A stretch of 41,940 nucleotides of DNA from Paenibacillus oceani (GTDB lineage: Bacteria; Bacillota; Bacilli; Paenibacillales; NBRC-103111), in the NCBI RefSeq assembly GCF_014705615.1, contig NZ_JACXJA010000065.1, forward strand, positions 1 to 41,940, given 5' to 3'. The translations under genes were made by a program, and so were the position numbers. The notes beneath the pieces are model-generated. The model saw only the letters and a list, made by a program, of their open reading frames with translations, was not told the origin of the DNA and did not search any database. Shown piece after piece: positions 1 through 7,567 of the stretch (position 1 is the first letter of the stretch; every line of letters starts with the position of its first letter).

Positions 1-459
1 TCCATGTGCACTGCGTTTGGGGCGGAACCCGTAGGAGCAGTCACGAAAGTCTGCTTCGAAGATCGGCTCGATGACCAGTTTGGCCGCCATTTGCACGAGT
101 CGGTCCCGTACGGTCGGGATGCCTAGCGGGCGCATCTTTCCATCCCCTTTCGGGATTTCCTGACGCCGGACAGGTTTGGCCCGGTATTCGCCACTCCGCA
201 GCATTTCCGCCGTCTCTTCCTTGAAACGTCCTTCTCCATATTCCGATACGATGTGGTCGATGGTTAGCTTGTCGATGCCGGGACTTCCTGCGTTGGTCTT
301 GACCCGCTTCCATGCCTCTTCCATGATGTCTTTCCGATACACTTTGTCGTACAGCGCGTGAAATCTTCGCTTTGGGTTTTCCTTAGCCGCAGTGTAGAGG
401 ACTCGCTGGAGTTCTTGAACTTTGTTTTTGGGTGTAGTTAGCCTTTGATCGGCATTCAC
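1..459 (-). CDS. ltrA: Group II intron-encoded reverse transcriptase/maturase, N-terminal 153 residues (partial)
   Basis: Reading from a GTG at 459 gives 153 open codons to the window edge. A GAGGAGGT ribosome binding site sits 11-18 bases upstream (470-477). The translation contains the RT fingers signature of group II intron proteins: AGSPGIDKLTIDHI near residue 55, then EIPKGDGKMRPLGIPTVRDR near residue 105, and a GFRPKRSAH block at the edge. The YADD active site, the maturase domain and any endonuclease domain would lie beyond the window. The protein is known in this family to splice its host RNA and drive retrohoming. The gene is open as far as it can be read, so there is no sign of decay. 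Confidence 0.88.
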   Translation of the reverse strand, partial: MNADQRLTTPKNKVQELQRVLYTAAKENPKRRFHALYDKVYRKDIMEEAWKRVKTNAGSPGIDKLTIDHIVSEYGEGRFKEETAEMLRSGEYRAKPVRRQEIPKGDGKMRPLGIPTVRDRLVQMAAKLVIEPIFEADFRDCSYGFRPKRSAHG

Positions 460-996
460 TTGCTCGTACCTCCTCGATTTCCGTGAACAAAGTGGGGGAT
501 TGTCTTTCGACGCCCTTCCCTCCGCAAGGTTATGTTGTCCTTGCTTCATTGGTACTACGGCCCCCTCCGACTCCCTTCCCGCAGCTCGCCGTTTCACCTT
601 TTGGACTTATCGGTCTGCTCTTTACGACACTTTGCTGCCGTGCGGGGGAGGGTCTCCCTAGTTCCAAGCACAACTGTATTCACATGCCGATCCCTTTACA
701 CCGGAAGGTTCTTCCGTGCTGTAACTCCAAGTTCTTCACACGTTCCTTGGCCTTCGCCCGAGCTGCCGGGGCTCGGCACCTTCTTGTCCTCTGAGGGTTC
801 GTTTTTACGATGCGGCGGGATTCACGGTCGGTCCATTACGGCCTGTGAATTCGCTTCCCTGCGCTTTGCGCAGTTTTTCGCAGGGCTTCAGCCGCCGGAT
901 CTCTCCTGCGTCTGCCTGCTAGCTACGGGGCGGCTTGGCCCCTACCCCGGCTGAACTTTCATCAGCTAGTTGTGCCTAGCTTGGCTAGGCGCGCAC
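1..996 (-). mobile_element. Group II intron, 5' portion (cut by window start)
   Basis: On the minus strand an intron-like sequence begins at 996 with GTGCG, the group II 5' consensus. It continues through about 530 bases of GC-rich, non-coding, stem-rich sequence before an intron-encoded reverse transcriptase starts at 459. A long structured RNA leader followed by an RT gene is the normal layout of domains I-IV of a group II intron. The 3' half (rest of the RT, domains V and VI, 3' exon) lies outside the window. The 5' exon, 997-1013, is half of a palindrome found elsewhere in the window, so the insertion point is inside a hairpin. The structural class was not assigned; hairpin targeting recalls class C introns. 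Confidence 0.85.
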
Positions 997-1066
997 AGCT
1001 GCAAATCGCTCTTAAACTCCCCTCGAGCCCGATTTTGGACAAAATAAGGGGTGCAAACCGCTCTTA
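997..1066 (-). repeat. Palindromic AATAAGAG-type intergenic element, interrupted by the intron
   Basis: On the minus strand this reads a GCGGTTTGCACCCCTTATTT block, then AAGAGCGATTTGCAGCT, where the intron begins. The first block matches 41728-41747 at 19 of 20 bases. The second matches the left arm, loop and start of the right arm of an intact hairpin at 32050-32066 at 15 of 17 bases. There the sequence continues CTTATT; here the group II intron starts at that point. Confidence 0.7.
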
Positions 1067-1079
1067 ACACCTGACTCTG

Positions 1080-1262
1080 TGCAGGGGCGGGGGATGGTTG
1101 CAGGGACAGTTGCGGGTAACTGGGTACGGGCGGCAGAATGTAGTGGCTGAGTGCAGGTAGCGGGGTGCGGGTAGCGGGGTGCGGGTAACTCGATACGGGT
1201 GGTTAGGTGTGGGTAATTGGGTACTGTGGCTAGGTGCGGGTAGCAGGATGCGGCGGTAGATT
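1080..1262. repeat. Degenerate GT-rich short repeats
   Basis: The plus strand carries imperfect repeats of about 15 bases built on GGGTGCGGGTAGCG, GGGTAACTGGGTACGG and similar words. They are degenerate and show no convincing gene. The open minus-strand frame over them lacks a ribosome binding site and is proline/threonine-rich because of the repeat. Confidence 0.6.
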
Positions 1263-1322
1263 GGCGCGCCTTTTGTCTGCTTTGTGTACCACGTGCTGGT
1301 GAGCCCGCCTCGAATAGATGAC

Positions 1323-1367
1323 AAAGACGTCTCCAAGTCCGCTAGTGAAGCGAACAGGAGACGTCTT
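1323..1367 (-). terminator. Inverted repeat, probable end of glycan operon
   Basis: AAGACGTCTCC (minus strand) pairs perfectly with GGAGACGTCTT across a 22-base loop, about 120 bases past the stop of the last glycosidase gene. The following sequence (TGTCATCT) has only a weak T tract, so termination is inferred from position and stem strength. Short repeats of GACTCTATCAACATA lie at about 1378-1410. Confidence 0.5.
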
Positions 1368-1486
1368 GGGGTATAACGACTCTATCAACATAGCAAGTCT
1401 ATCAACATAATGACTCTATCTGCACAACGTGTCTGGCAGAGGGACTGCAGCCCGTAGCCGGCGAACGATGAAAGGACTGCGAAGGT

Positions 1487-4400
1487 TCAGCCGACCTTTA
1501 CATCGACTTCCTCCGGCCGGTACACGGCCAGCAGGTCGCCCGCGCGGTTCGTCGCAAACAGCACCGAGCGTTCGCTCTCGAGCTTGAAGGAATAGGTGCG
1601 GCCCGACATCGGGTCCTTCACCCGGATTGCGGCGCTGCGGCCGTATTCCGATACGAACACGTACAGCGAGCCGTCGCGGAACTCCAGCTTGCGGCCGTAT
1701 ACGCCGGGCAGCCCGCCGCCAAGCTCCCACTCCAATTCCGGGGCGATGCCGCAATCTGCAAGCACGTGCCCGTACAGGGCGTTCACCGCTTCGCTCCGGT
1801 CGTTCAGCTCGACCGGCAGCCCCGTCCACAGCAGACGGCCCGCGCCAAGCGTGACCTCCGTCAGTCCAGCCGGCACCTCCGCCTCATCCGTTTCCCGCCC
1901 GGAACCGGAGACCGCGACGGTTTCCTTGCACAGCTGCGCGATCTTGCGCTCCCCGAACGATAAGCGCACGACTGATTCCCCGACAGCCAGTTCCTCTTCA
2001 CGCAGAACATTCCCCAGCTTACGTGGCCCGAGCCGGCCCGTCAGCCTGTCGACCGGCTGCCAATACTCGTTCAGTCCGGCCGGACCGGTGAACAGCAGCG
2101 TGCCTCCCGCTTCGCTCACATGATCCATTAGCTGCCGCAGTGCCGCGTCGCTGAAATTGTGAGCGCTCGGCACAACGATCAGCTTCGGCGGGTGATCCTT
2201 CAGCGCGCTTTGCTCGTATTCGCCCAAGGCGCGGAAATGCGCGTTCAGCTCGTAGGCGAGCACCCTCGTCAGCCGGCTCGTCGCTTCGACCGCGAGCCTC
2301 CGGTTCGACAAATCGTTCGAATACGGGAACACGACGACGATCTCCTCCAGCCGCCGGTCCTCGAACAGATCGCGAATGGCAGCCATAAACCGTCCGAAGC
2401 CGTACGACACGTCCGCTTCCGGCTTCTGGGTGCCGTCCGCCCGCAGAGCTCCGATATTCGATTCGTTGACGTTGTTCATATACATATTCGTATGCCACAG
2501 CCATTGCACCGCACCGGCTCCGCCGGTCGAGAACGCGTAAGCGTATTTGCGCTCCAAAATGTTGCGCAGTTCCGCTTCCGAGCGTTTCGCCCGGCCGTCC
2601 GGCGTCTCGACGTACATAATGCCGGTCTCCTGAATCAGGTTCGGCTTGCGCGGCGCTTTGGCGAATATTCCGTCCCATACCAGCTGATCCATCAGCCACC
2701 ACGAATGATTCGTCGTATAATCGACCGCGCTTTCGTACAGGAACGGCGAAGGCCGCTGGGCGCCGAGCGCTTCGTCCTGACCGACCGTGATCAGCCGGTC
2801 CGGAGCGAGCATGCGGATCGTGGCGCTCAGCTCCTCCGTCCACCGGTTCAGCATCTCCATGCCGAACAGCGAGTAGTCGAGCCAGCGCGTCCCTCTTTTG
2901 CCGGAATGCATGTCCTGAATGTCGAAATTGATCTCCGACGGCTCGGGCGGCCGCACCGCTTCGAAGCCGGGCAGTTCGGCCGGCGTATATCCCCATCGCT
3001 CCTGGAGCACGCCGATCGTCGCATAGCGGGCTTTCAGCCATCCGATGTAGGCAGCCTGCTCATAAACGTCCCCGCTGCTTCGCGGTCCTTCGAAAATACG
3101 CTTGGGATCGAACATCGACGGCTCGTTGATCAAATCCCAATGCACGTTCGTCGTCTCGCGATGCCTCGACACGATCGCCGCGATAAACCGTTTCTGCGCC
3201 GCCACGCTGCGCGGATCGAGGTACGGGTTCGTCCCTTCCCACAGCTCCGGCGTAAAGGCGAAAAAATTAAACGTCACCTCCAGGTCGTGCCGCTTGGCGG
3301 TTAAAATAAACGCGTCGATCGCCCGCAGCGCTTCCTCGGAAGGGTGCCCGTCCTCGTACATCACATTGCGGTAGCCGGTCCACAGCCCGGTTCGAATCAG
3401 ATTGATCCCGGCCCGCTTCATCTCGGCCATGTCCCGGTCCCATACCGCTACGTTGGGCAGGAACAAAAACTTGCGCGCCACGTCCGACGTCATGTAGGTC
3501 ATCCCGACGATCGGCAGCGGCCGGCCTTCCTTGCGAAAATAATCGCGGCCGCATACGAGCGGCTCGCCCTGCGCCAGCAGCTCGCGATCGAACCCCCACA
3601 CGGCCTGACGCAGCACGCGCTTCTCTCCGTTGTCAGAGACGGCGGTCAGCTCGGCGCTGTAAAGCCCCGGACTCAGCTCGACCGGAACGTGCAGCGGAAT
3701 GACCGCCAGCTCCCGGGAGCCGTTCCACTCGAACGTATGCGTCCATTCCGGCGATCCCGACGCGATGCCGCCGTCAGGCGACGGCTTGCCGAAGCGGAAC
3801 GTGCAGCTCCAGCTGCTTCCGGCGCCTGTGGCAGCCCCATCCGCCCGTCCCCGGCCGAGCTGCTGCATCTGGCAGCGAAACTTCGGCCGGTCTCCCGGCT
3901 CATAGGCGGCATACAGCGGCAGCAGCCACATCTCGGCGACGCCGTGCGAGCAGAAGCGGGCCCAAGCGGCAATCGCCTCCTCGCCCGCTTTCGCCCAGAA
4001 GCTGGACGTTAGCCGCTGGTTCACGAACAGCCAGCGGCCGCCGGCGAATTCGCCCTTCGCATGCTCCAGCAGCACGACCGGCGCCGCCACCTCGCGGCCG
4101 TCCGCCGCGACGCCCTTCACAAGCGGAACCAGACGCGCGTCCATCGGTCCGGCCGATCCGCTTTCATGCGGAATATCGCTTTGCCGGGTGACGTGCATAA
4201 TCAAGCTGCAGGTCGGCTCGACCGTCAACGCCTCCATGTAAGGAGAGGCGACGGGAATATCTCCGTTCGCAACGAGACGTACGATCGGCGACGGGTCGAT
4301 CGGCATCGCCTCATGGATCAGCAGTTGGCGATGATAGGCCGTCTGCTCGGCCTCCACGGCCCACTCACCGTCCTTGCGGCTTACCGGCAGGCGGAAAGGC

Positions 4401-4648
4401 GCTCCGCCTGCGCTGACCAAACCGCCGCCGCGTTTCAGAAACTGGAGAATCGCACGCCAGGCGAGCTTCGGAAAATAAGGAGCGTGCATATTGACGAAGC
4501 AGCCGCCCTCGCAATCGTCGAGCGCCTCGGCCAGCCCTTCGGCGTCGACCAGGGAGCCAGCGGCGGCGAGCCGTTCGAGCTGCCCCATATCCGGCGCCTC
4601 GGACGCCAGCGGGAAGCCGGGCTCGTAAAATAAAATCGTACGATTCAT
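1487..4648 (-). CDS. Large clan GH-A glycoside hydrolase with C-terminal GATase-like domain
   Basis: A 1053-residue protein without a signal peptide, so probably cytoplasmic. Residues 1-350 form an unassigned N-terminal part with a Rossmann-like start and a beta-rich region. A TIM barrel spans about 365-730. It contains WDLINEPS with Glu509 as the likely acid/base and LIQETG with Glu674 as the likely nucleophile, the two-glutamate layout of clan GH-A retaining enzymes. Residues 770-900 resemble the GATase-like trimerisation domain of GH42 beta-galactosidases. The NEP motif looks more like GH5/GH2-type enzymes than GH42, so the family stays open. It is last in an operon with GH38, GH125 and two sulfatases. 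A beta-mannosidase or beta-galactosidase role is inference. The TAAGGAGG binding site contains the stop codon of the upstream sulfatase gene. Confidence 0.85.
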   Translation of the reverse strand: MNRTILFYEPGFPLASEAPDMGQLERLAAAGSLVDAEGLAEALDDCEGGCFVNMHAPYFPKLAWRAILQFLKRGGGLVSAGGAPFRLPVSRKDGEWAVEAEQTAYHRQLLIHEAMPIDPSPIVRLVANGDIPVASPYMEALTVEPTCSLIMHVTRQSDIPHESGSAGPMDARLVPLVKGVAADGREVAAPVVLLEHAKGEFAGGRWLFVNQRLTSSFWAKAGEEAIAAWARFCSHGVAEMWLLPLYAAYEPGDRPKFRCQMQQLGRGRADGAATGAGSSWSCTFRFGKPSPDGGIASGSPEWTHTFEWNGSRELAVIPLHVPVELSPGLYSAELTAVSDNGEKRVLRQAVWGFDRELLAQGEPLVCGRDYFRKEGRPLPIVGMTYMTSDVARKFLFLPNVAVWDRDMAEMKRAGINLIRTGLWTGYRNVMYEDGHPSEEALRAIDAFILTAKRHDLEVTFNFFAFTPELWEGTNPYLDPRSVAAQKRFIAAIVSRHRETTNVHWDLINEPSMFDPKRIFEGPRSSGDVYEQAAYIGWLKARYATIGVLQERWGYTPAELPGFEAVRPPEPSEINFDIQDMHSGKRGTRWLDYSLFGMEMLNRWTEELSATIRMLAPDRLITVGQDEALGAQRPSPFLYESAVDYTTNHSWWLMDQLVWDGIFAKAPRKPNLIQETGIMYVETPDGRAKRSEAELRNILERKYAYAFSTGGAGAVQWLWHTNMYMNNVNESNIGALRADGTQKPEADVSYGFGRFMAAIRDLFEDRRLEEIVVVFPYSNDLSNRRLAVEATSRLTRVLAYELNAHFRALGEYEQSALKDHPPKLIVVPSAHNFSDAALRQLMDHVSEAGGTLLFTGPAGLNEYWQPVDRLTGRLGPRKLGNVLREEELAVGESVVRLSFGERKIAQLCKETVAVSGSGRETDEAEVPAGLTEVTLGAGRLLWTGLPVELNDRSEAVNALYGHVLADCGIAPELEWELGGGLPGVYGRKLEFRDGSLYVFVSEYGRSAAIRVKDPMSGRTYSFKLESERSVLFATNRAGDLLAVYRPEEVDVKVG

Positions 4649-4658
4649 ATCTTCCTCC

Positions 4659-6179
4659 TTACTGCTCGATTCGCATCCGCTTGTACTGCCGCAGCAGCCC
4701 GTCGTCGTGCAGCGTCATCCAATCCGCCAGCGCCTGCCGCATCCCGGCCAACTGATCCCCGTACTCCTCTGTGCCGACCAGATTGGTCATCTCGTACGGG
4801 TCCGCCTGCAGATCGTACAGCTCGTCGAGATCGCCACAGTTGAACACGTATTTGTAATGACCCTTGCGGATCATGCGCTGCGTGAACATCGCCGCCTCCA
4901 GCCCCGCCCCTTCGGTGACGATGCTGTCCGGCCAATTCTCCACCGTTCCTCCCGCCAGCATCGGCGCGAACGAGCGGCCGTCAGTTCCTTCCGGCAGCGC
5001 CCCTGCCCCGGCCAGATCGAGAATCGTAGCGTGAATGTCGCACGTGCCTACGAAGCTGGCTTCCTTGCGCGAGCCGTCCAGTCCGGCAGCCGGCTTGACG
5101 ATCAGCGGGATGCGGCACGTTTCCTCATACATGAAGAACGACTTGTCGCACAAACCGCCATGAATGCCAAGTGATTCGCCGTGATCGGCGGTAAAAATAA
5201 TAATCGTATTATCGTACAGATCATGGCGCTTCAAATAATCTAACAGACGCCCGATCTGCTCGTCGATGCTGCTCATCGCCGCATAATAATGCTTGATATA
5301 CGGAACAAAATCGGCCCACTCCTTCGTGTTGCCCCTCTTGATGCTGTGAATGGACGGTTTGTCCGAACGGTCATCGTAAAAATTCGGCCAAGGCTCCAGC
5401 TCCACGTCGCGATACAGGTCCAGGAAGCGGGTCGGCGCGATGTACGGCTCATGTGGCCCCCAGAAGTTCAGCGAGAAGAAAAACGGCTTGTCCCGCTGGC
5501 GGAACTCGTCGATATAATGGATCGCCCGCTCGGTCAGAAAATACTCGACCGTCGACTCGACAGGAGACGTCAGCTCGGACGCGTAATGCCATTCGAAATG
5601 ACCGCTCACCTTATTCTCCTCTTGCCAGGTCAAGCCGTTGTCCTGTAAATATTGGCGGAACTGCGGGTAGGTCATTCCACCGCCGCCGTGACCGGCGAAG
5701 TCGTCGCCTTCATAGCCGACGTCGGTCGGCAGCGACTTGATGCCTGCGGCAATGTCCGCAAACTGCACGTGCGCGAGATTGCCCCGTAAATATTGGCCCA
5801 TCTCCGGCCCGAAGCCGAGATGCCATTTGCCGGTGTAGCCGATACTGTAGTCTTGCTGCTCCAATTGCCGGCTCAGCAGCCGCGGCGTATCCGGCAGCTC
5901 CTGCACCATGCTGCCCATGCCGTAGCTGTTCGTCTGCATGCCGTGCTTGAACGGATACAGCCCCGTTTGCATCGAAGCGCGCGCCGGCGTACATACCGGG
6001 CAGCTCGTATAGGCGTTGTCGAACACGACGCTTTCTTCGGCCAACCGGTTCAAATGCGGGGTTTGGCACACCCGGCCCCCGTAGCTTTTCAGCGTATCGA
6101 CACGCTGCTGGTCGGTCTGGATGAACAATATATTCGGACGACGGCTCTCCGTCTTTTTCTGGCTGGTTGGGGTAGACAT
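4659..6179 (-). CDS. S1-family sulfatase (first of two)
   Basis: A 506-residue type I sulfatase that hydrolyses sulfate esters. RPNILFIQTDQQ near the N terminus carries metal ligand Asp23. CTPARASMQTG (Cys63-x-Pro-x-Arg67) is the signature whose cysteine is converted to formylglycine. TADHGES and other metal-site blocks follow. There is no signal peptide, so it should act on imported substrate in the cytoplasm. A Cys-type motif can be matured by FGE or by an anaerobic radical-SAM enzyme; neither is in this window. The start has a GGAAGGAG site seven bases upstream. It lies 61 bases after the GH125 gene and directly abuts the GH-A gene. The substrate is unknown; context suggests sulfated mannose-containing oligosaccharides. 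Confidence 0.9.
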   Translation of the reverse strand: MSTPTSQKKTESRRPNILFIQTDQQRVDTLKSYGGRVCQTPHLNRLAEESVVFDNAYTSCPVCTPARASMQTGLYPFKHGMQTNSYGMGSMVQELPDTPRLLSRQLEQQDYSIGYTGKWHLGFGPEMGQYLRGNLAHVQFADIAAGIKSLPTDVGYEGDDFAGHGGGGMTYPQFRQYLQDNGLTWQEENKVSGHFEWHYASELTSPVESTVEYFLTERAIHYIDEFRQRDKPFFFSLNFWGPHEPYIAPTRFLDLYRDVELEPWPNFYDDRSDKPSIHSIKRGNTKEWADFVPYIKHYYAAMSSIDEQIGRLLDYLKRHDLYDNTIIIFTADHGESLGIHGGLCDKSFFMYEETCRIPLIVKPAAGLDGSRKEASFVGTCDIHATILDLAGAGALPEGTDGRSFAPMLAGGTVENWPDSIVTEGAGLEAAMFTQRMIRKGHYKYVFNCGDLDELYDLQADPYEMTNLVGTEEYGDQLAGMRQALADWMTLHDDGLLRQYKRMRIEQ

Positions 6180-6240
6180 ACGTTGGCTCCTTCCGGTTAT
6201 AACGAATTTTACTATGGCAGCTGTTTTCAGCTTGTGGCTG

Positions 6241-7509
6241 TTACCGCTTCATCCACTTGTATACAGCTTCGGCAAACAGACTGTTCGCCCAGGCAAACCA
6301 AGGACGCGTAAACTGGCCCGGATCGTCGACATGGAACCCTTCGTGCATAAATCCGGTCTCCGCGTCGGTCGATACGCACGTCTCAATCAGCGCTTCCGCT
6401 TCGCCCGGATCGGTCGCCGTGAGCGCCTGCATCGACAAGGCGATATGCCATATATAACGGTCCGGCGTATGCGGGCTTCCGATGCCCCGGGCGGCGCTTC
6501 CTTCGTAGTAATAAGGATTGCGCTTGCTCAGGATGAACCTACGTGTATTTTGCACCATCTCGTCGACCGCGCTCCGGTAGCCGATATACGGAATCGAGAG
6601 CAGGCTCGGCACGTTCGCATCGTCCATCAGATTATGGTTGCCGAAGCCGTCGGTTTCGTAAGCGTACATTTTACCGAATTCCGGATGGTACACCGTGCCG
6701 TACGTTTCGATGCCGTACTCGATCTCCTCCGCAAGCCGGGCCGCATCCCGTTTCAAATAATCGTCTTGAAAGACGACCTCGGCGATTTCCGCCACATGAA
6801 CGAGCGCCACCGCCGCGAACATGTTCGACGGAATCAAGTAGCCGAACGTGCATGCGTCGTCGCTCGGACGAAAGCCGCACCAGGTCATGCCCGTATATTG
6901 CACCGGCATGCCTTGGCCATTATTGCGCAGCGTGTCCGATTTCGGACCGGTCAGCCGGGTGAACCGGTAACCGGACTGCTCGCTATGGCGCTGCTCGGTC
7001 GTCCACAGGCGGATGATCGAGCGGACCGCCGCCCGGTACGATTCATCGAACACGCTGGCCCGCCCGGTCGCCTTCCAATACGCGTAAGCCAGCTCCAGCG
7101 GGTAACATAATGAGTCGATTTCGTATTTACGCTCCCATACCCACGGGCTCAGCTCGGTCAGATCCTCCTCATAACGCCGCCCGTTCGGCTCCTCGTTAAA
7201 CGCGTTGGCGTAAGGATCGATGCCGATGTAAAAAAATTGGCGGCGCAGCAATCCTTCGATCAGCGCCTGAAGCTCCTCGTCTTCTGCAGCCAGCGGCACA
7301 TAGTGGCGGACCTGGGCGCTGGAATCGCGCAGCCACATGGCCGGAATGTCGCCCGTAAAGACGAAGGTCGTGCCGTCGGCCAGCCGTTTCGTAGTCGTTT
7401 CGATCGTATTAACGTAGCATTGTTTGAATAAACGAAGCAGCTTCGGACGGTCAGCCAGTTTCACGTCGGCCTCGCGCAGCAGCTGTTGAACAGCCGGGGG
7501 CATCGTCAT
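6241..7509 (-). CDS. GH125 exo-alpha-1,6-mannosidase
   Basis: A 422-residue protein matching the metal-independent glycoside hydrolase family 125 (formerly DUF1237). It shows GDIPAMWLRDSSAQVRHY near residue 55, a glycine/tyrosine-rich (alpha/alpha)6 barrel and the C-terminal MHEGFHVDDP and TRPWFAWANSLFAE blocks typical of the family. Known members in Streptococcus pneumoniae and Clostridium perfringens release alpha-1,6-linked mannose from N-glycan-like substrates. There is no signal peptide. It follows the GH38 gene by 58 bases, and the two are natural partners because GH38 removes other alpha-mannosyl linkages. A second ATG two codons in is an equally good start; AAGGGAGAGAG lies upstream. 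Confidence 0.92.
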   Translation of the reverse strand: MTMPPAVQQLLREADVKLADRPKLLRLFKQCYVNTIETTTKRLADGTTFVFTGDIPAMWLRDSSAQVRHYVPLAAEDEELQALIEGLLRRQFFYIGIDPYANAFNEEPNGRRYEEDLTELSPWVWERKYEIDSLCYPLELAYAYWKATGRASVFDESYRAAVRSIIRLWTTEQRHSEQSGYRFTRLTGPKSDTLRNNGQGMPVQYTGMTWCGFRPSDDACTFGYLIPSNMFAAVALVHVAEIAEVVFQDDYLKRDAARLAEEIEYGIETYGTVYHPEFGKMYAYETDGFGNHNLMDDANVPSLLSIPYIGYRSAVDEMVQNTRRFILSKRNPYYYEGSAARGIGSPHTPDRYIWHIALSMQALTATDPGEAEALIETCVSTDAETGFMHEGFHVDDPGQFTRPWFAWANSLFAEAVYKWMKR

Positions 7510-7567
7510 CGTGTCTCTCTCCCTTGTCGATGGTTTCCGATTTTTACGGCTCAGCTCCGAACCGGTG

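Noticed and set aside
483-954. Plus-strand open frames over the left-edge intron
   Set aside because: They lie antisense to the structured part of the group II intron and have no ribosome binding site or recognisable domain.
1064-1336. 90-residue minus-strand open frame
   Set aside because: It reads through a degenerate GT-rich repeat, has biased composition and lacks a ribosome binding site.
1596-4633. Several long open frames antisense to the GH-A gene, including one of 381 codons
   Set aside because: They are shadows of a GC-rich gene; the products are arginine/histidine-rich and have no domain, while the minus-strand frame has clear catalytic motifs.
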